This document shows positions 29,402-37,104 of a DNA stretch of 61,794 bases, piece by piece (within the stretch, counting starts at the first letter, position 1; every line of letters begins with the position of its first letter). The notes under the pieces were generated by a model. That model saw nothing but the letters and a program-made list of their open reading frames with translations. It searched no databases and had not been told where the DNA came from. Origin of the DNA: a virus; the IMG/VR virus record IMGVR_UViG_3300005577_000036, positions 1 to 61,794 of that record. One strand, given 5' to 3'. The position numbers and the translations under genes are program-made.

Positions 29402-29992
29402 ATGGCACAAAAAATCAAGAGATTAGAATTAAAACCTTCAGGAAAGGTATTCATTGAACTAAACAAAAGCAATTCGAGTAAAAACGCAACTGGTGTAGTA
29501 AACAAAAACTCCAAAGAAACCTCTGACCTAATGCCTCATGGCGATTTGTTAAGGGCTTTAGAAAAGCTAACCCCACATTTACTGATAGCAATGGAACTGG
29601 CAGACCCAACTTACACACTTATCGACAAAGATTATCCAATGGATAAGAAGTATTTTGACAGTTGGGAATGGAAAGAAGATCCAAGGTTTGAAGGCCTAAC
29701 GGTTACAGGTATCCTTGTAGTGGGAAAAGAGGCTGTTGACGGCATTTATTTACTTGGGACGAAAGAAACATCGTTGGGTGGTATAAGTAAGCTTAAAACG
29801 CCTCTAATCAGCTTGGTTAAAGAGGTAGAATCTGAGAACTACCCGCTACAATTGATTATAGATGCCCAGATTGAAACTTTAATTTCAGAGGCATTGGAAT
29901 ATCACAATGAATTAAAGTTTGCTCCTGACCCACAAGGGAAACTTTGGGAAGATGCAACAGCTCAGGGAGGACAGTTAAAAAAAGTTAGTTAA
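29402..29992 (+). CDS. Hypothetical protein, 196 aa
   Basis: Contains a charged N-terminus and an alpha/beta C-terminal region (LEYHNELKFAPDPQGKLWED). Leader CATAAACAACACAACA before ATG is of Bacteroidetes type. No family recognised; last gene of the RepL operon. Confidence 0.55.
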   Translation: MAQKIKRLELKPSGKVFIELNKSNSSKNATGVVNKNSKETSDLMPHGDLLRALEKLTPHLLIAMELADPTYTLIDKDYPMDKKYFDSWEWKEDPRFEGLTVTGILVVGKEAVDGIYLLGTKETSLGGISKLKTPLISLVKEVESENYPLQLIIDAQIETLISEALEYHNELKFAPDPQGKLWEDATAQGGQLKKVS

Positions 29993-30007
29993 ATCATAAA
30001 AACTATT

Positions 30008-30015
30008 TACCTTTG
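30008..30015 (+). promoter_or_regulatory. Possible promoter box TACCTTTG
   Basis: Matches TAnnTTTG; TTAG lies 20 nt upstream as a weak -33. It would start a short RNA ending at the terminator 30123-30148. Confidence 0.4.
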
Positions 30016-30019
30016 TTCT

Positions 30020-30156
30020 GTTCCAACCATTTCTCTTTGTCTCCTGACTAAACGATTGTGTTGCTAACGGAACAACAACCGGATTAAAGCTTTCGTGATG
30101 GTAGGCTCCGGTATAAAAGATTTCCCCCTGTCAACTTTGATTGGGGGATTTTTATT
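30020..30156 (+). ncRNA. Candidate small RNA, ~130 nt
   Basis: Promoter-like box at 30008, hairpin ACCGGA/TCCGGT within about 30080-30116, inverted repeat TGTTCC/GGAACA, and the terminator hairpin at 30123-30148. No ORF. It might instead be the 3' UTR of the preceding operon. Confidence 0.35.
30123..30148 (+). terminator. Intrinsic terminator of the RepL operon
   Basis: TCCCCC/GGGGGA, with an inner TCAA/TTGA, followed by TTTTTATTTTTA. A textbook stem plus U-tract. Confidence 0.85.
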
Positions 30157-30182
30157 TTTATAAATATATTTCATCAAACCTA

Positions 30183-30212
30183 TTGACATTAACAAAAGTA
30201 AAGCTATCTTTG
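30183..30212 (+). promoter_or_regulatory. Promoter of the Cro-like/replication operon
   Basis: TTG (30183-30185), 19-nt spacer, TATCTTTG (30205-30212), full consensus. The ATG at 30217 is 4 nt after the box, so the mRNA is nearly leaderless. Confidence 0.75.
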
Positions 30213-30216
30213 ACCT

Positions 30217-30390
30217 ATGGAATCAAAAGAACTAAAAGAAATCATCGAAAGTCGTGGCATAAAGCAGACTTGGATTGCAAAGAAATTGGGAGTATCTAAG
30301 GCTCTCGTTAACCAATGGGTCAAGAATACCACACCCATTGCAGAAAATCAAAAAATAGAATTAAAAAGTTTACTTAATAGAAATAACTAA
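30217..30390 (+). CDS. Cro/C1-type HTH regulator, 57 aa
   Basis: ATG 30217 to TAA 30388. SRGIKQTWIAKKLGVSKALV followed by NQWVKN is a clear XRE-type helix-turn-helix (Q.wiA..lGvs...v.qW). It has no dimerisation extension, as in Cro-like proteins. First gene behind its own strong promoter; likely controls the switch between gene sets. Confidence 0.8.
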   Translation: MESKELKEIIESRGIKQTWIAKKLGVSKALVNQWVKNTTPIAENQKIELKSLLNRNN

Positions 30391-30429
30391 GGTAAACCCG
30401 TCTCCAAAATTTTAAAAAAAGTAAAGTAA

Positions 30430-31191
30430 ATGAGTACGTACGCAGAAAAATTAAAAGACCCGAGGTGGCAAAAAAAACGTTTAAAAATTCTTGAAAGAGA
30501 TAACTGGAAGTGCAGAGAATGTGGAGCAACGGATAAAACTCTTCATGTTCACCACACTCAATACAAGGGTGATCCATGGGAAATTGAAGATGTAAAATTA
30601 AAAACTCTTTGTTGTGATTGCCACGAAAATGAACATGATGATAATAAGAAAAAATCAAAATACAATGAGTTTCAATTATGTAAAGATGCTATAGAAATTA
30701 CTGGTGATGAGTTAATAAATATACCTCATGAAGATTTAGGTGTTAAAACTTTGGATAATCCACATGCTATTTGGGCGTATGTTCAATATTCTTATAATCA
30801 CTATGCTACATATAAAAACACATCAGTTGAAAAATTTAATTCCCAATTCAAAAATGCAAACTTTACTCTTAAAGAATATATTAAATTATGTCATGATCAC
30901 CTACAAAGAGACTGTGTAAGGCATAATATACTGTTAAAAACAGATTACGGATTATTTGGGTCAAAAAGTCTTGTTTATTATCAAAATGTTTTTTTCCCTT
31001 TATCGGTAGTAAATGTCTTGAAGAAGATGGATGATTTGGAAAATATGACCGAGGGTGAATATCGAAGCTTTTATAATAAATCAAAATTTAATAGACTTGA
31101 GTGCATTGATGATCTTTATCGAGGAATAAACAAATCAATTTTGGTCTTAGAAATTCAATTTACATATAACAATAGAACGTACGGAATATGA
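30430..31191 (+). CDS. HNH endonuclease, 253 aa
   Basis: N-terminal HNH: RWQKKRLKILERDNWKCREC, then LHVHHTQYKG, and CCDCHENEHD. Two CxxC/CxxCH zinc ligands and the HH catalytic pair are present. The C-terminal 170 residues have no recognised domain. It overlaps the next gene (ATGA), so it is part of the replication operon; may be a homing-type or packaging-associated nuclease. Confidence 0.8.
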   Translation: MSTYAEKLKDPRWQKKRLKILERDNWKCRECGATDKTLHVHHTQYKGDPWEIEDVKLKTLCCDCHENEHDDNKKKSKYNEFQLCKDAIEITGDELINIPHEDLGVKTLDNPHAIWAYVQYSYNHYATYKNTSVEKFNSQFKNANFTLKEYIKLCHDHLQRDCVRHNILLKTDYGLFGSKSLVYYQNVFFPLSVVNVLKKMDDLENMTEGEYRSFYNKSKFNRLECIDDLYRGINKSILVLEIQFTYNNRTYGI

Positions 31192-31862
31192 GTAGGGCAT
31201 TTAAAGGGGTTTGGATACCAGCTGATTTATGGCTGAGAAAAGATTTGACAGTAGGAGAAAAGATGTTGTATATAGAAATAGAGAGTTTGGATAATGATTT
31301 TGGCTGTATAGCATCAAATAAGAAATTAGGAGAAGTTATTCAGTTGATACCGACAAGTGTTAGTCGGGCTTTAAAAGTTCTTGAAACAAAAGGATTAATA
31401 AAAATAACCTATGATAATTATGTAACATTTACTGGTAGAAAGATAATTATTACCCCTTGCGAAAATGACAAGGGGGTTTGCGAAAATGACAAACATAGTA
31501 ATACCATTAGTGATATAGTACCTAAAGGTACTAATGTCGAGTTGTCTCCAAAAGACAAGTGCAGTTTATTTATAGACACATTCAATAAAATAAGGAATTC
31601 AAAGTACCAACCCAATGAAAAACTTTGTTCATCACTAAACAGCAGAATAAAAAAATATAAATCATCTCAAATTTTTACCGCATTGAAAAATGCAATGAAA
31701 ACAGAGTATCACATAAACAACAATTTTAAATATTTGACACCGGAATTTATTCTTCGTGAGGAAAAGATAGAACTTTATTTAAATGCTTCTGATATAGAAA
31801 CACAACCTAAACAACAACAAAAATCATATAATTCTTATCAAGGTCAGGAGGTAGGCAACTAA
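31188..31862 (+). CDS. DnaD/O-type replication organiser with HTH
   Basis: 224 aa. FKGVWIPADLWLRKDLTVGE, LGEVIQLIPTSVSRALKVLE and KGLIKITYDN form the N-terminal winged helix typical of phage replication proteins placed before a DnaB-like gene. The C-terminus is a Lys-rich helical part and a Gln-rich tail (KQQQKSYNSYQGQE). Probably binds origin DNA and loads the helicase encoded next (1-nt overlap). Confidence 0.7.
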   Translation: MSRAFKGVWIPADLWLRKDLTVGEKMLYIEIESLDNDFGCIASNKKLGEVIQLIPTSVSRALKVLETKGLIKITYDNYVTFTGRKIIITPCENDKGVCENDKHSNTISDIVPKGTNVELSPKDKCSLFIDTFNKIRNSKYQPNEKLCSSLNSRIKKYKSSQIFTALKNAMKTEYHINNNFKYLTPEFILREEKIELYLNASDIETQPKQQQKSYNSYQGQEVGN

Positions 31863-32872
31863 TGGGATTAAAATCTGTAAGCGAAATGCTTCCTCAAATG
31901 GAAAGAATGAGGACAAGTGGAATAATTAGAGGTGAATCTGTCGGTTTTAAGTGTTTTAGCGATTTATATTCAGTAAAACAAGGAACATATACTTTCATTT
32001 ATTCTGAACCTACCCATGGTAAATCTGAACTGATGTTTGAAATATGTTTGAACCAAGCAGAGGAACATGGAAAACGTTCACTCATATGCTCCCCAGAAAC
32101 AGGAACTGTAGATGAAATAATTGCTGAGCTTATTCACAAGTACACTGGGAGTAAAATCCAAAAAAATGAGTTTACAACTCTTACTGATAAACAATTTCAT
32201 ACGGCTATGGAATGGCTTAATCACCATTTTGTAATTGCAGATACTGATGAACAAACTTATTCTATACCAAAACTATTTGAGTTAGCTAATGAATGGGAAA
32301 AAGCAAACCCAGGACAAAAGATTGATATAATCGTTGGTGAGCCTTACAATGAACTTGATCACTCTGAAATGTCAAAGTTTGGTGCAAGGCAGGATTTATA
32401 CATTGAAGATTTAGTTTCAGTTTTCAGGAGGCTTTGCCGTAAACACAATAGACATTTTATCCTTACAATTCACCCAAGCGGATCATCTGTACCAATTACT
32501 GATAAACATGGATTTGCTTATTATCCCAAACCACTGCCAAGGCAAGCAGCAGGGGGTCAGGCTTTATATCGCAAGGCTATGACTTGGATAACTCTTTGGA
32601 GGCCTCCTAAAGGATATAAAAATGATGATAAAAATCCTGATCCAGTATTTGAAAATGAAGTTCATATCTGCATTGATAAGGCAAAACCTAAAGGCGTGGC
32701 TACAAAAGGGATTTGTAAGCTTTATTTTGATTGGCAGAAGAATAGGTACTTTGAAAAATTTGAAGGAGTTGATTGTTATGCTTGGGATCATAAAAAGGTG
32801 TTTAAGGTTTTAGGCGACAAGTCAATAGAAAGTATAAACAAAAAGCCAGAAATTGAAGAATTACCATTTTAG
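31862..32872 (+). CDS. DnaB/RecA-like ATPase (replicative helicase-type)
   Basis: 336 aa. Walker A-like YSEPTHGKSELMFEI (~residues 46-60), Walker B-like IDIIVGEP (~152-159), and a later HPSGSS/arginine-rich region fit a RecA-fold hexameric ATPase. The first Walker A residue is Ser instead of Gly/Ala. It lacks the N-terminal DnaB domain. Position after the DnaD-like gene supports helicase function. Confidence 0.7.
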   Translation: MGLKSVSEMLPQMERMRTSGIIRGESVGFKCFSDLYSVKQGTYTFIYSEPTHGKSELMFEICLNQAEEHGKRSLICSPETGTVDEIIAELIHKYTGSKIQKNEFTTLTDKQFHTAMEWLNHHFVIADTDEQTYSIPKLFELANEWEKANPGQKIDIIVGEPYNELDHSEMSKFGARQDLYIEDLVSVFRRLCRKHNRHFILTIHPSGSSVPITDKHGFAYYPKPLPRQAAGGQALYRKAMTWITLWRPPKGYKNDDKNPDPVFENEVHICIDKAKPKGVATKGICKLYFDWQKNRYFEKFEGVDCYAWDHKKVFKVLGDKSIESINKKPEIEELPF

Positions 32873-32875
32873 CCT

Positions 32876-33268
32876 ATGCCTACCTACAAAGAACTTGAAC
32901 AGCAGATAAAGGGCTTTAACCAGCAGCAGGAGTTTAAAGAAGCTAAGATAGCTTTGTTGCAAACAATGATTGATGATGGGTTTAAACCATTTGAGTTGTT
33001 GAACAGACAGGCTACTTACTTTTTGGAAATGATTGATGAGTACGATGAGTATTTTAAAAACAGGACACCAACTGAAAAAAATAAGGCCAGTAGGCAACGT
33101 TTGACGAATTTACTTGTGTTAAACACAGAAATTGGATATATACCATCAGAAAACAGGATGCTGAGATTATCAAACAAGAAACTGGCGCTACAAAATGCTA
33201 AACTGATGGATATGATTATCGCACTAAAGGCAGAGCTTAAAAAACACGAAGAATCACTAAACTTTTAG
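32876..33268 (+). CDS. Coiled-coil protein, 130 aa
   Basis: Two long helices (YKELEQQIKGFNQQQEFKEA and NKKLALQNAKLMDMIIALKA). Three nucleotides after the helicase gene. Function unknown. Confidence 0.5.
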   Translation: MPTYKELEQQIKGFNQQQEFKEAKIALLQTMIDDGFKPFELLNRQATYFLEMIDEYDEYFKNRTPTEKNKASRQRLTNLLVLNTEIGYIPSENRMLRLSNKKLALQNAKLMDMIIALKAELKKHEESLNF

Positions 33269-33273
33269 AAATT

Positions 33274-33567
33274 ATGCAAGTAACAGTAACAGACCACAAC
33301 GAGTGGGAAGGAGAATCTTTTAGTTTCGTTTTGGAAATTGATAGCAACTTAGCAGCCAGAATACAGGCGCAAGAGTTTGACTTAATGACTATAGAATATC
33401 CAACAGGATATACCCAGTCAGATATTGATCAAATCAATTCAAATTCAGATAACAGCTATATGGATCGAATTGGGTTTTATGAAATCAAAAAATCAATTAA
33501 CATAAATGATGGTATTGATTTTTATGAAGATGTTTTTTACAAGGGAGCCGGATTAATTAAGATTTAA
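33274..33567 (+). CDS. Hypothetical protein, 97 aa
   Basis: Acidic beta-rich protein starting MQVTVTDHNEWEGESFSFVL. Two nucleotides before the next gene. Unknown. Confidence 0.5.
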   Translation: MQVTVTDHNEWEGESFSFVLEIDSNLAARIQAQEFDLMTIEYPTGYTQSDIDQINSNSDNSYMDRIGFYEIKKSININDGIDFYEDVFYKGAGLIKI

Positions 33568-33569
33568 CC

Positions 33570-33770
33570 ATGACCCTTGACTACGTATCAACAACAATGA
33601 AGAACCTAACCACTAAAGTAAAACCAAGGGTATGGTACACTATTGACAAGGACAGGAAAGACAGGGAAGCCTTGATACGGGTAATCAAATGGGCGATAGA
33701 TAGTGGGCATGAATATGAGTTCTCGCCAGACTACAGTTCATTCAGGTGGCTACCGTTCGATTATACATAG
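33570..33770 (+). CDS. Hypothetical protein, 66 aa
   Basis: Charged (VKPRVWYTIDKDRKDREALI) with an aromatic end (YSSFRWLPFDYT). Unknown. Confidence 0.5.
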   Translation: MTLDYVSTTMKNLTTKVKPRVWYTIDKDRKDREALIRVIKWAIDSGHEYEFSPDYSSFRWLPFDYT

Positions 33771-33855
33771 ATTTTAGCGCGTATAAGGCAACTTTAGAAT
33801 AAAATGGATATATGTATCAACTTAAATAGAACAATTGATTTAAAGACTTAAAAAC

Positions 33856-34065
33856 ATGGATTTAAAGGTTAAAAACTGTAGCAATTGCCCATTTTCGACA
33901 TTTAGTTTGGCTGGGGGACATTCAAATCTAATTTGGACTGGTAGGCGTCGGATTCAACATAGTTGTAATCTACAAGAAATGGCTACACAATATAAATCTG
34001 ATTCAAAATATAAATGCTTTGATACTTGTCCATTAAAAATTAACTCAATAACAGTTTCTATATGA
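33856..34065 (+). CDS. Zinc-binding-type protein, 69 aa
   Basis: CSNCPF, a single central CNL, and CFDTCPL give five cysteines, with a paired layout seen in small Bacteroidetes phage proteins. Overlaps the next start. Unknown. Confidence 0.5.
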   Translation: MDLKVKNCSNCPFSTFSLAGGHSNLIWTGRRRIQHSCNLQEMATQYKSDSKYKCFDTCPLKINSITVSI

Positions 34066-34238
34066 TCTCATCAACAAAATCTTTTATAGATAGAAAGAAA
34101 AAAGAGATACAGTGGGCAGTAGATAACAACAAACCATTTGCTGAAAAGGCATTAAGAAACAGTTTGGCTCAGGTAATAGCCTACGATAAGAAACAACAAC
34201 AGGTAAATAACACTAAACAACAATTAACATTATGGTAA
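34062..34238 (+). CDS. Hypothetical protein, 58 aa
   Basis: ATGA overlap with the gene before and 7-nt overlap with the gene after. Lys/Gln-rich helix (SFIDRKKKEIQWAVDNNKPF). Unknown. Confidence 0.5.
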   Translation: MISSTKSFIDRKKKEIQWAVDNNKPFAEKALRNSLAQVIAYDKKQQQVNNTKQQLTLW

Positions 34239-34585
34239 AAGCAACAGAACTAAGGATTGGAAACTATGTATGGGGGGGTAGTGATAGGCATGAACAAATT
34301 GCGGAAATATTTAGAGAAAGAGTAGTTACTTCTTTCAGAGGAAATTTATTAAACGTGTCTGATTATGAAGATATATCACCAATTGAAATAACACAAGAAA
34401 TTTTAATAAAAAGTGGTTTTACTTATATAAAATCGAACAAATTAGAACATGATGAACTGGGTCAGTTTATTTCACAGGGTAATGGTTTTTATATGACAGA
34501 GGTTTTGCCAGAAATGAAATATGTTCATCAACTACAAAATGCTTTTTATGCTTTTACTGGCAAAGAAATTGAAATTAAATTTTAA
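34232..34585 (+). CDS. Conserved Bacteroidetes phage protein, 117 aa
   Basis: ELRIGNYVWG, SPIEITQEILIKSGFTY and KYVHQLQNAFYAFTGKEIEI match a widespread Bacteroidetes phage/prophage hypothetical (LRIGNwv..., I.PipLTeewL.kfGF, YVHqLQNlyfalTGeEL). Function unknown. Confidence 0.65.
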   Translation: MVKATELRIGNYVWGGSDRHEQIAEIFRERVVTSFRGNLLNVSDYEDISPIEITQEILIKSGFTYIKSNKLEHDELGQFISQGNGFYMTEVLPEMKYVHQLQNAFYAFTGKEIEIKF

Positions 34586-34588
34586 CCC

Positions 34589-34789
34589 ATGGAAACAGAA
34601 GAACGGATTATAATACAAGAACCAGACTATCGCCACACTGCAATAACTGAGGCCGGAAAATTACCTAATCAGTCTATTCAGGAACTCCTTCAAGCAGCAG
34701 ATAAAATCTACAATTGGCTCATGACCGAGAAAAATGAGAAAGCAGAAAAGAGGGCTAAAGCACTTGAACCCAAATGGAAAGCCAAATAA
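34589..34789 (+). CDS. Hypothetical protein, 66 aa
   Basis: Helical, YRHTAITEAGKLPNQSIQEL then a Lys-rich tail. Three nucleotides after the previous gene. Unknown. Confidence 0.5.
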   Translation: METEERIIIQEPDYRHTAITEAGKLPNQSIQELLQAADKIYNWLMTEKNEKAEKRAKALEPKWKAK

Positions 34790-34850
34790 TTTTTGGTGTA
34801 AATTTTGATATATAAAATAAAGTTCTCAATTTTATAAAATCAAAGACAAA

Positions 34851-35264
34851 ATGGCAACCAAAGAAACAACAACCAAAGAAGTTCCGGTAACAGAAGTAAA
34901 CGACAAACCGGAAGTCAACAAAGGTGTATCGGACATTCAGAATGTTCCGACTGTTCAGGCACAAGTAGCACCAGAAGCAAAGATTGATCCTGTACAGCCT
35001 GAGCCACCATCAGCAAGTGATGTAGCAGAGGCACTGAATGTACCACAAGCCGGTGAACCAGTAAGCGGAAAAGAAAACCGTCCTGATTTGCATACTGTAA
35101 GTAAATCAGATTTAGAACAACATCCCGAGTTAAAGGACAAAGGATTGAAAGATGGAGACCAAATACCATTCGGTTCACAGAAAGTTTGGAAATATCCTAC
35201 AGCAGACAGAAGTTCTATTGTAGAGGTAGAATGGCCTCGTGATGTAACAGGAGGAAAGTTGTAA
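34851..35264 (+). CDS. Pro/Val/Glu-rich protein with small C-terminal domain, 137 aa
   Basis: First ~75 residues are disordered (Pro, Thr, Glu, Gln), then DLEQHPELKDKGLKDGDQIPF and YPTADRSSIVEVEWP form a small folded end. It may be a late or structural accessory protein. A terminator follows. Confidence 0.5.
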   Translation: MATKETTTKEVPVTEVNDKPEVNKGVSDIQNVPTVQAQVAPEAKIDPVQPEPPSASDVAEALNVPQAGEPVSGKENRPDLHTVSKSDLEQHPELKDKGLKDGDQIPFGSQKVWKYPTADRSSIVEVEWPRDVTGGKL

Positions 35265-35274
35265 AAATATTCAC

Positions 35275-35302
35275 AAGCCCGTTGCTTAACTGTAACGGGC
35301 TT
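35275..35302 (+). terminator. Hairpin terminator
   Basis: AAGCCCGTT (35275-35283) and AACGGGCTT (35294-35302), a 9-bp perfect stem with a 10-nt loop, followed by TAACAATT (weak T-run). The same AAGCCCGT stem is found at 48194-48221. Confidence 0.7.
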
Positions 35303-35317
35303 TAACAATTAAAGACA

Positions 35318-35488
35318 ATGGCAAAATCACATCCCGGTTTCAAAGCTGTAGCAGCTAAGATTTCAAAGAAAGAAGGAGTATCAAAAGCATCGGCTGACAA
35401 AATATTGGCTTCAGCTTCAAGAAAGGCTTCACCAGCGGCAAAAGCAAAAAATCCGTCATTAAAGAATGTTAAAATGCCTAAAAAATGA
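35318..35488 (+). CDS. Small basic DNA-associated-type protein, 56 aa
   Basis: ATG 35318. MAKSHPGFKAVAAKISKKEG then SKASADKILASASRKASPAA: Lys/Ala/Ser-rich with the conserved F.av...I...eG.s...A.aIlAsasRkAS...k..NP.L pattern of a small phage protein often found near packaging genes. Histone-like character by composition; function unproven. ATGA overlap with the next gene. Confidence 0.65.
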   Translation: MAKSHPGFKAVAAKISKKEGVSKASADKILASASRKASPAAKAKNPSLKNVKMPKK

Positions 35489-35877
35489 CCATCACACAGA
35501 CCTCTGATTACGTATTAAGTCACCCGTTTACCAAACAGGCAGTACAAAGTTACCTCCAAGGCAACAATAAAGACCTTAAGTTCCTGTTTGACCTGTTACA
35601 GATGGATATATACCAGGAAACAGCCAAAGATTGCGCTAAAGCCTTTAAACGCAACAAGAGCCAAAACTATCCACTGATAGAAGAAGCTATAAGGGAGGTA
35701 GAACCACCTGAGAGATTAAACACAAGGCTACCCATCCCACCACCAAAGCCAATATGTATTGTAGTTCCAATGAAGGTAACAAAACCGAAAGTTAAACCAT
35801 TGGTACATGCGATAAAAAACCAGTTAGAATTGGCATTCCCACAAAAAAACCGCCAAGTTTCCAAGGCGGCTGTTTAA
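35485..35877 (+). CDS. Hypothetical protein, 130 aa
   Basis: Helical N-terminal half (DLKFLFDLLQMDIYQETAKD) and a Pro/Lys/Val-rich end. Last gene of this plus-strand operon; its 3' end overlaps the terminator of the convergent gene. Confidence 0.5.
   Translation: MTITQTSDYVLSHPFTKQAVQSYLQGNNKDLKFLFDLLQMDIYQETAKDCAKAFKRNKSQNYPLIEEAIREVEPPERLNTRLPIPPPKPICIVVPMKVTKPKVKPLVHAIKNQLELAFPQKNRQVSKAAV
35843..35870 (-). terminator. Intrinsic terminator of the minus-strand gene
   Basis: On the minus strand CCGCC...GGCGG (35869-35850) followed by TTTTTTT, 24 nt after the stop of the 90-aa gene. It sits inside the last codons of the convergent plus gene. Confidence 0.8.
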
Positions 35878-35893
35878 AACAAGTACGATTTAC

Positions 35894-36166
35894 TTACGCT
35901 TCAATTAATGTTTTGATTTGCGCACCAGTTTGTGTAACGTACAAGGTACGTGATACCCATTGGTTGTTGCTGTGAAACTGAACATACACAAATCCATTGG
36001 CGATAATGCCCGCAGGGTTTTGAGTAGCAGTACCGGCGTAGTCACCATAGTCAACAATAGTTGAACACATGCGGTAACGGGCTAATGAAGGTGATTGTGC
36101 CGTGTACTGAACAGGAGTAGCAGCATCGCTACCTACTTGGGTTAAAAGAATGCTTTGTTGTGCCAT
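35894..36166 (-). CDS. Isolated minus-strand beta-rich protein, 90 aa
   Basis: The only minus-strand gene right of 26 kb, with its own promoter and terminator. The sequence (LLTQVGSDAATPVQYTAQSP, IIANGFVYVQFHSNNQWVSR, LYVTQTGAQIKTLIEA) is Gly/Ala/Thr-rich and lacks charge, like small capsid decoration or virion proteins. A virion role is inference only. Confidence 0.55.
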   Translation of the reverse strand: MAQQSILLTQVGSDAATPVQYTAQSPSLARYRMCSTIVDYGDYAGTATQNPAGIIANGFVYVQFHSNNQWVSRTLYVTQTGAQIKTLIEA

Positions 36167-36207
36167 TTTGCTTTAATTTTGCTTATTAAACATTTTGTTA
36201 ATTGAAC

Positions 36208-36215
36208 CAAAGGTA
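36208..36215 (-). promoter_or_regulatory. Promoter box of the isolated minus gene
   Basis: Minus strand TACCTTTG, 42 nt before ATG 36166; divergent from TATCTTTG at 36240. No clear -33. Confidence 0.55.
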
Positions 36216-36239
36216 GGCGAAAAACATAAACTAATCTCT

Positions 36240-36247
36240 TATCTTTG
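36240..36247 (+). promoter_or_regulatory. Promoter box TATCTTTG of the glycosylation operon
   Basis: Consensus -7 box; start expected near 36253, 5 nt before the leader ORF ATG at 36258. No good -33 was found at the right distance. Confidence 0.6.
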
Positions 36248-36257
36248 AATCAGCGAA

Positions 36258-36335
36258 ATGAACAACAATAGGACACTAAACACAAAATATTCCCACAGCC
36301 ACTTTCCGATTGTTGAAGTTCGTTTCGCAGATTAA
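36258..36335 (+). CDS. 25-codon leader ORF
   Basis: ATG 36258 to TAA 36333-36335, beginning MNNNRTLNTKYSHSHF. It runs through the 5' arm of the terminator hairpin at 36292-36357, as leader peptides do in attenuators. No run of one amino acid is evident. Translation would keep the 5' arm single-stranded. Confidence 0.4.
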   Translation: MNNNRTLNTKYSHSHFPIVEVRFAD

Positions 36336-36367
36336 TTTCTCATCTTGTGGTTGTGGGTCTTTTTTTA
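36292..36367 (+). terminator. Attenuator-type terminator in the glycosylation operon leader
   Basis: CCCACAGCCAC (36292-36302) pairs with GTGGTTGTGGG (36347-36357), 11 bp with one G-T, followed by TCTTTTTTTA directly before ATG 36370. It stands between promoter and first gene with no plus-strand gene upstream to terminate, so attenuation (or a ~115-nt RNA) is the best reading. Confidence 0.6.
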
Positions 36368-36369
36368 CT

Positions 36370-37104
36370 ATGCTGATAGTAATGGCAGTTCATGATACGG
36401 AAGAAAATAGTAGGTCAAAATACACCAAAGAGTGCCTTGGCTCACTATTGGATACAGTTGATTTTGGGAAACATAGAATTATAATTTCAGACAATGGGTC
36501 ATGCCAAGAAACTCATGAGATTTATCGTGGTTTTTTATCAAGGTCAAATTATAATGAAAACATCAAGTTTAACTTTAATATTGATAATTTAGGAACTGCC
36601 AAGGCTGTTAATTTAGGGTTAAGGACACGATTATATAATGAAGTTTGCACCAAGTGTGATAATGATATAGTTGTACATCAATCAGGATGGGTTGAGGAAT
36701 TGGAACAGGTGTTCATTGATAATCCTGAAATAGGAATATGTGGACTTAAACGTGATGATGTATATGGCGACTTTACTAAAAATGGCAAATTGCTAATGTC
36801 TGATGATGTAATGGGAACCTGTACGGCCTTAAACCCACGCTTATTAGACGCTATAGGATACTACAATCAATTTTCGGTGTATGGGTATGACGATGTCATA
36901 TTCTCTGCAAGATCGCTTGCTGCGGGCTTTAAAAACTGCTTCTTGCCACACATCAAAATAACTCATTTAGATGAAGGTGGCACAGAGTACACAGAATGGA
37001 AGAAACAGGAAGCACAGCAGTACTTACAGGAAGTTGGATTGTTGTGTGACGCTTATAGGCAGGGAAAAGCACCAATCTATTATGATGGAGGATTTGGCAA
37101 ATGA
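36370..37104 (+). CDS. Family 2-type glycosyltransferase
   Basis: 244 aa from ATG 36370; the longer frame from 36310 would start inside the leader hairpin. RIIISDNGSCQETHEIYRGF, NLGTAKAVNLGLR and CDNDIVVHQSGWVEEL are GT-A features (DNGS, N.G.a.a.N.g, D.D). The later GYDDVIFSARSLAAG also fits GT2. It transfers a sugar from a nucleotide-sugar donor. ATGA overlap with the next GT; substrate unknown, likely virion or phage-modified host glycans. Confidence 0.85.
   Translation: MLIVMAVHDTEENSRSKYTKECLGSLLDTVDFGKHRIIISDNGSCQETHEIYRGFLSRSNYNENIKFNFNIDNLGTAKAVNLGLRTRLYNEVCTKCDNDIVVHQSGWVEELEQVFIDNPEIGICGLKRDDVYGDFTKNGKLLMSDDVMGTCTALNPRLLDAIGYYNQFSVYGYDDVIFSARSLAAGFKNCFLPHIKITHLDEGGTEYTEWKKQEAQQYLQEVGLLCDAYRQGKAPIYYDGGFGK

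Noticed and set aside
34589-34789. Anti-CBASS Acb2-type protein
   Set aside because: Size and helical nature are similar, but the characteristic residues were not recognised.
36310-36369. Extra 20 N-terminal residues of the first glycosyltransferase
   Set aside because: It would begin inside the leader ORF and attenuator; ATG 36370 starts the conserved GT2 sequence.
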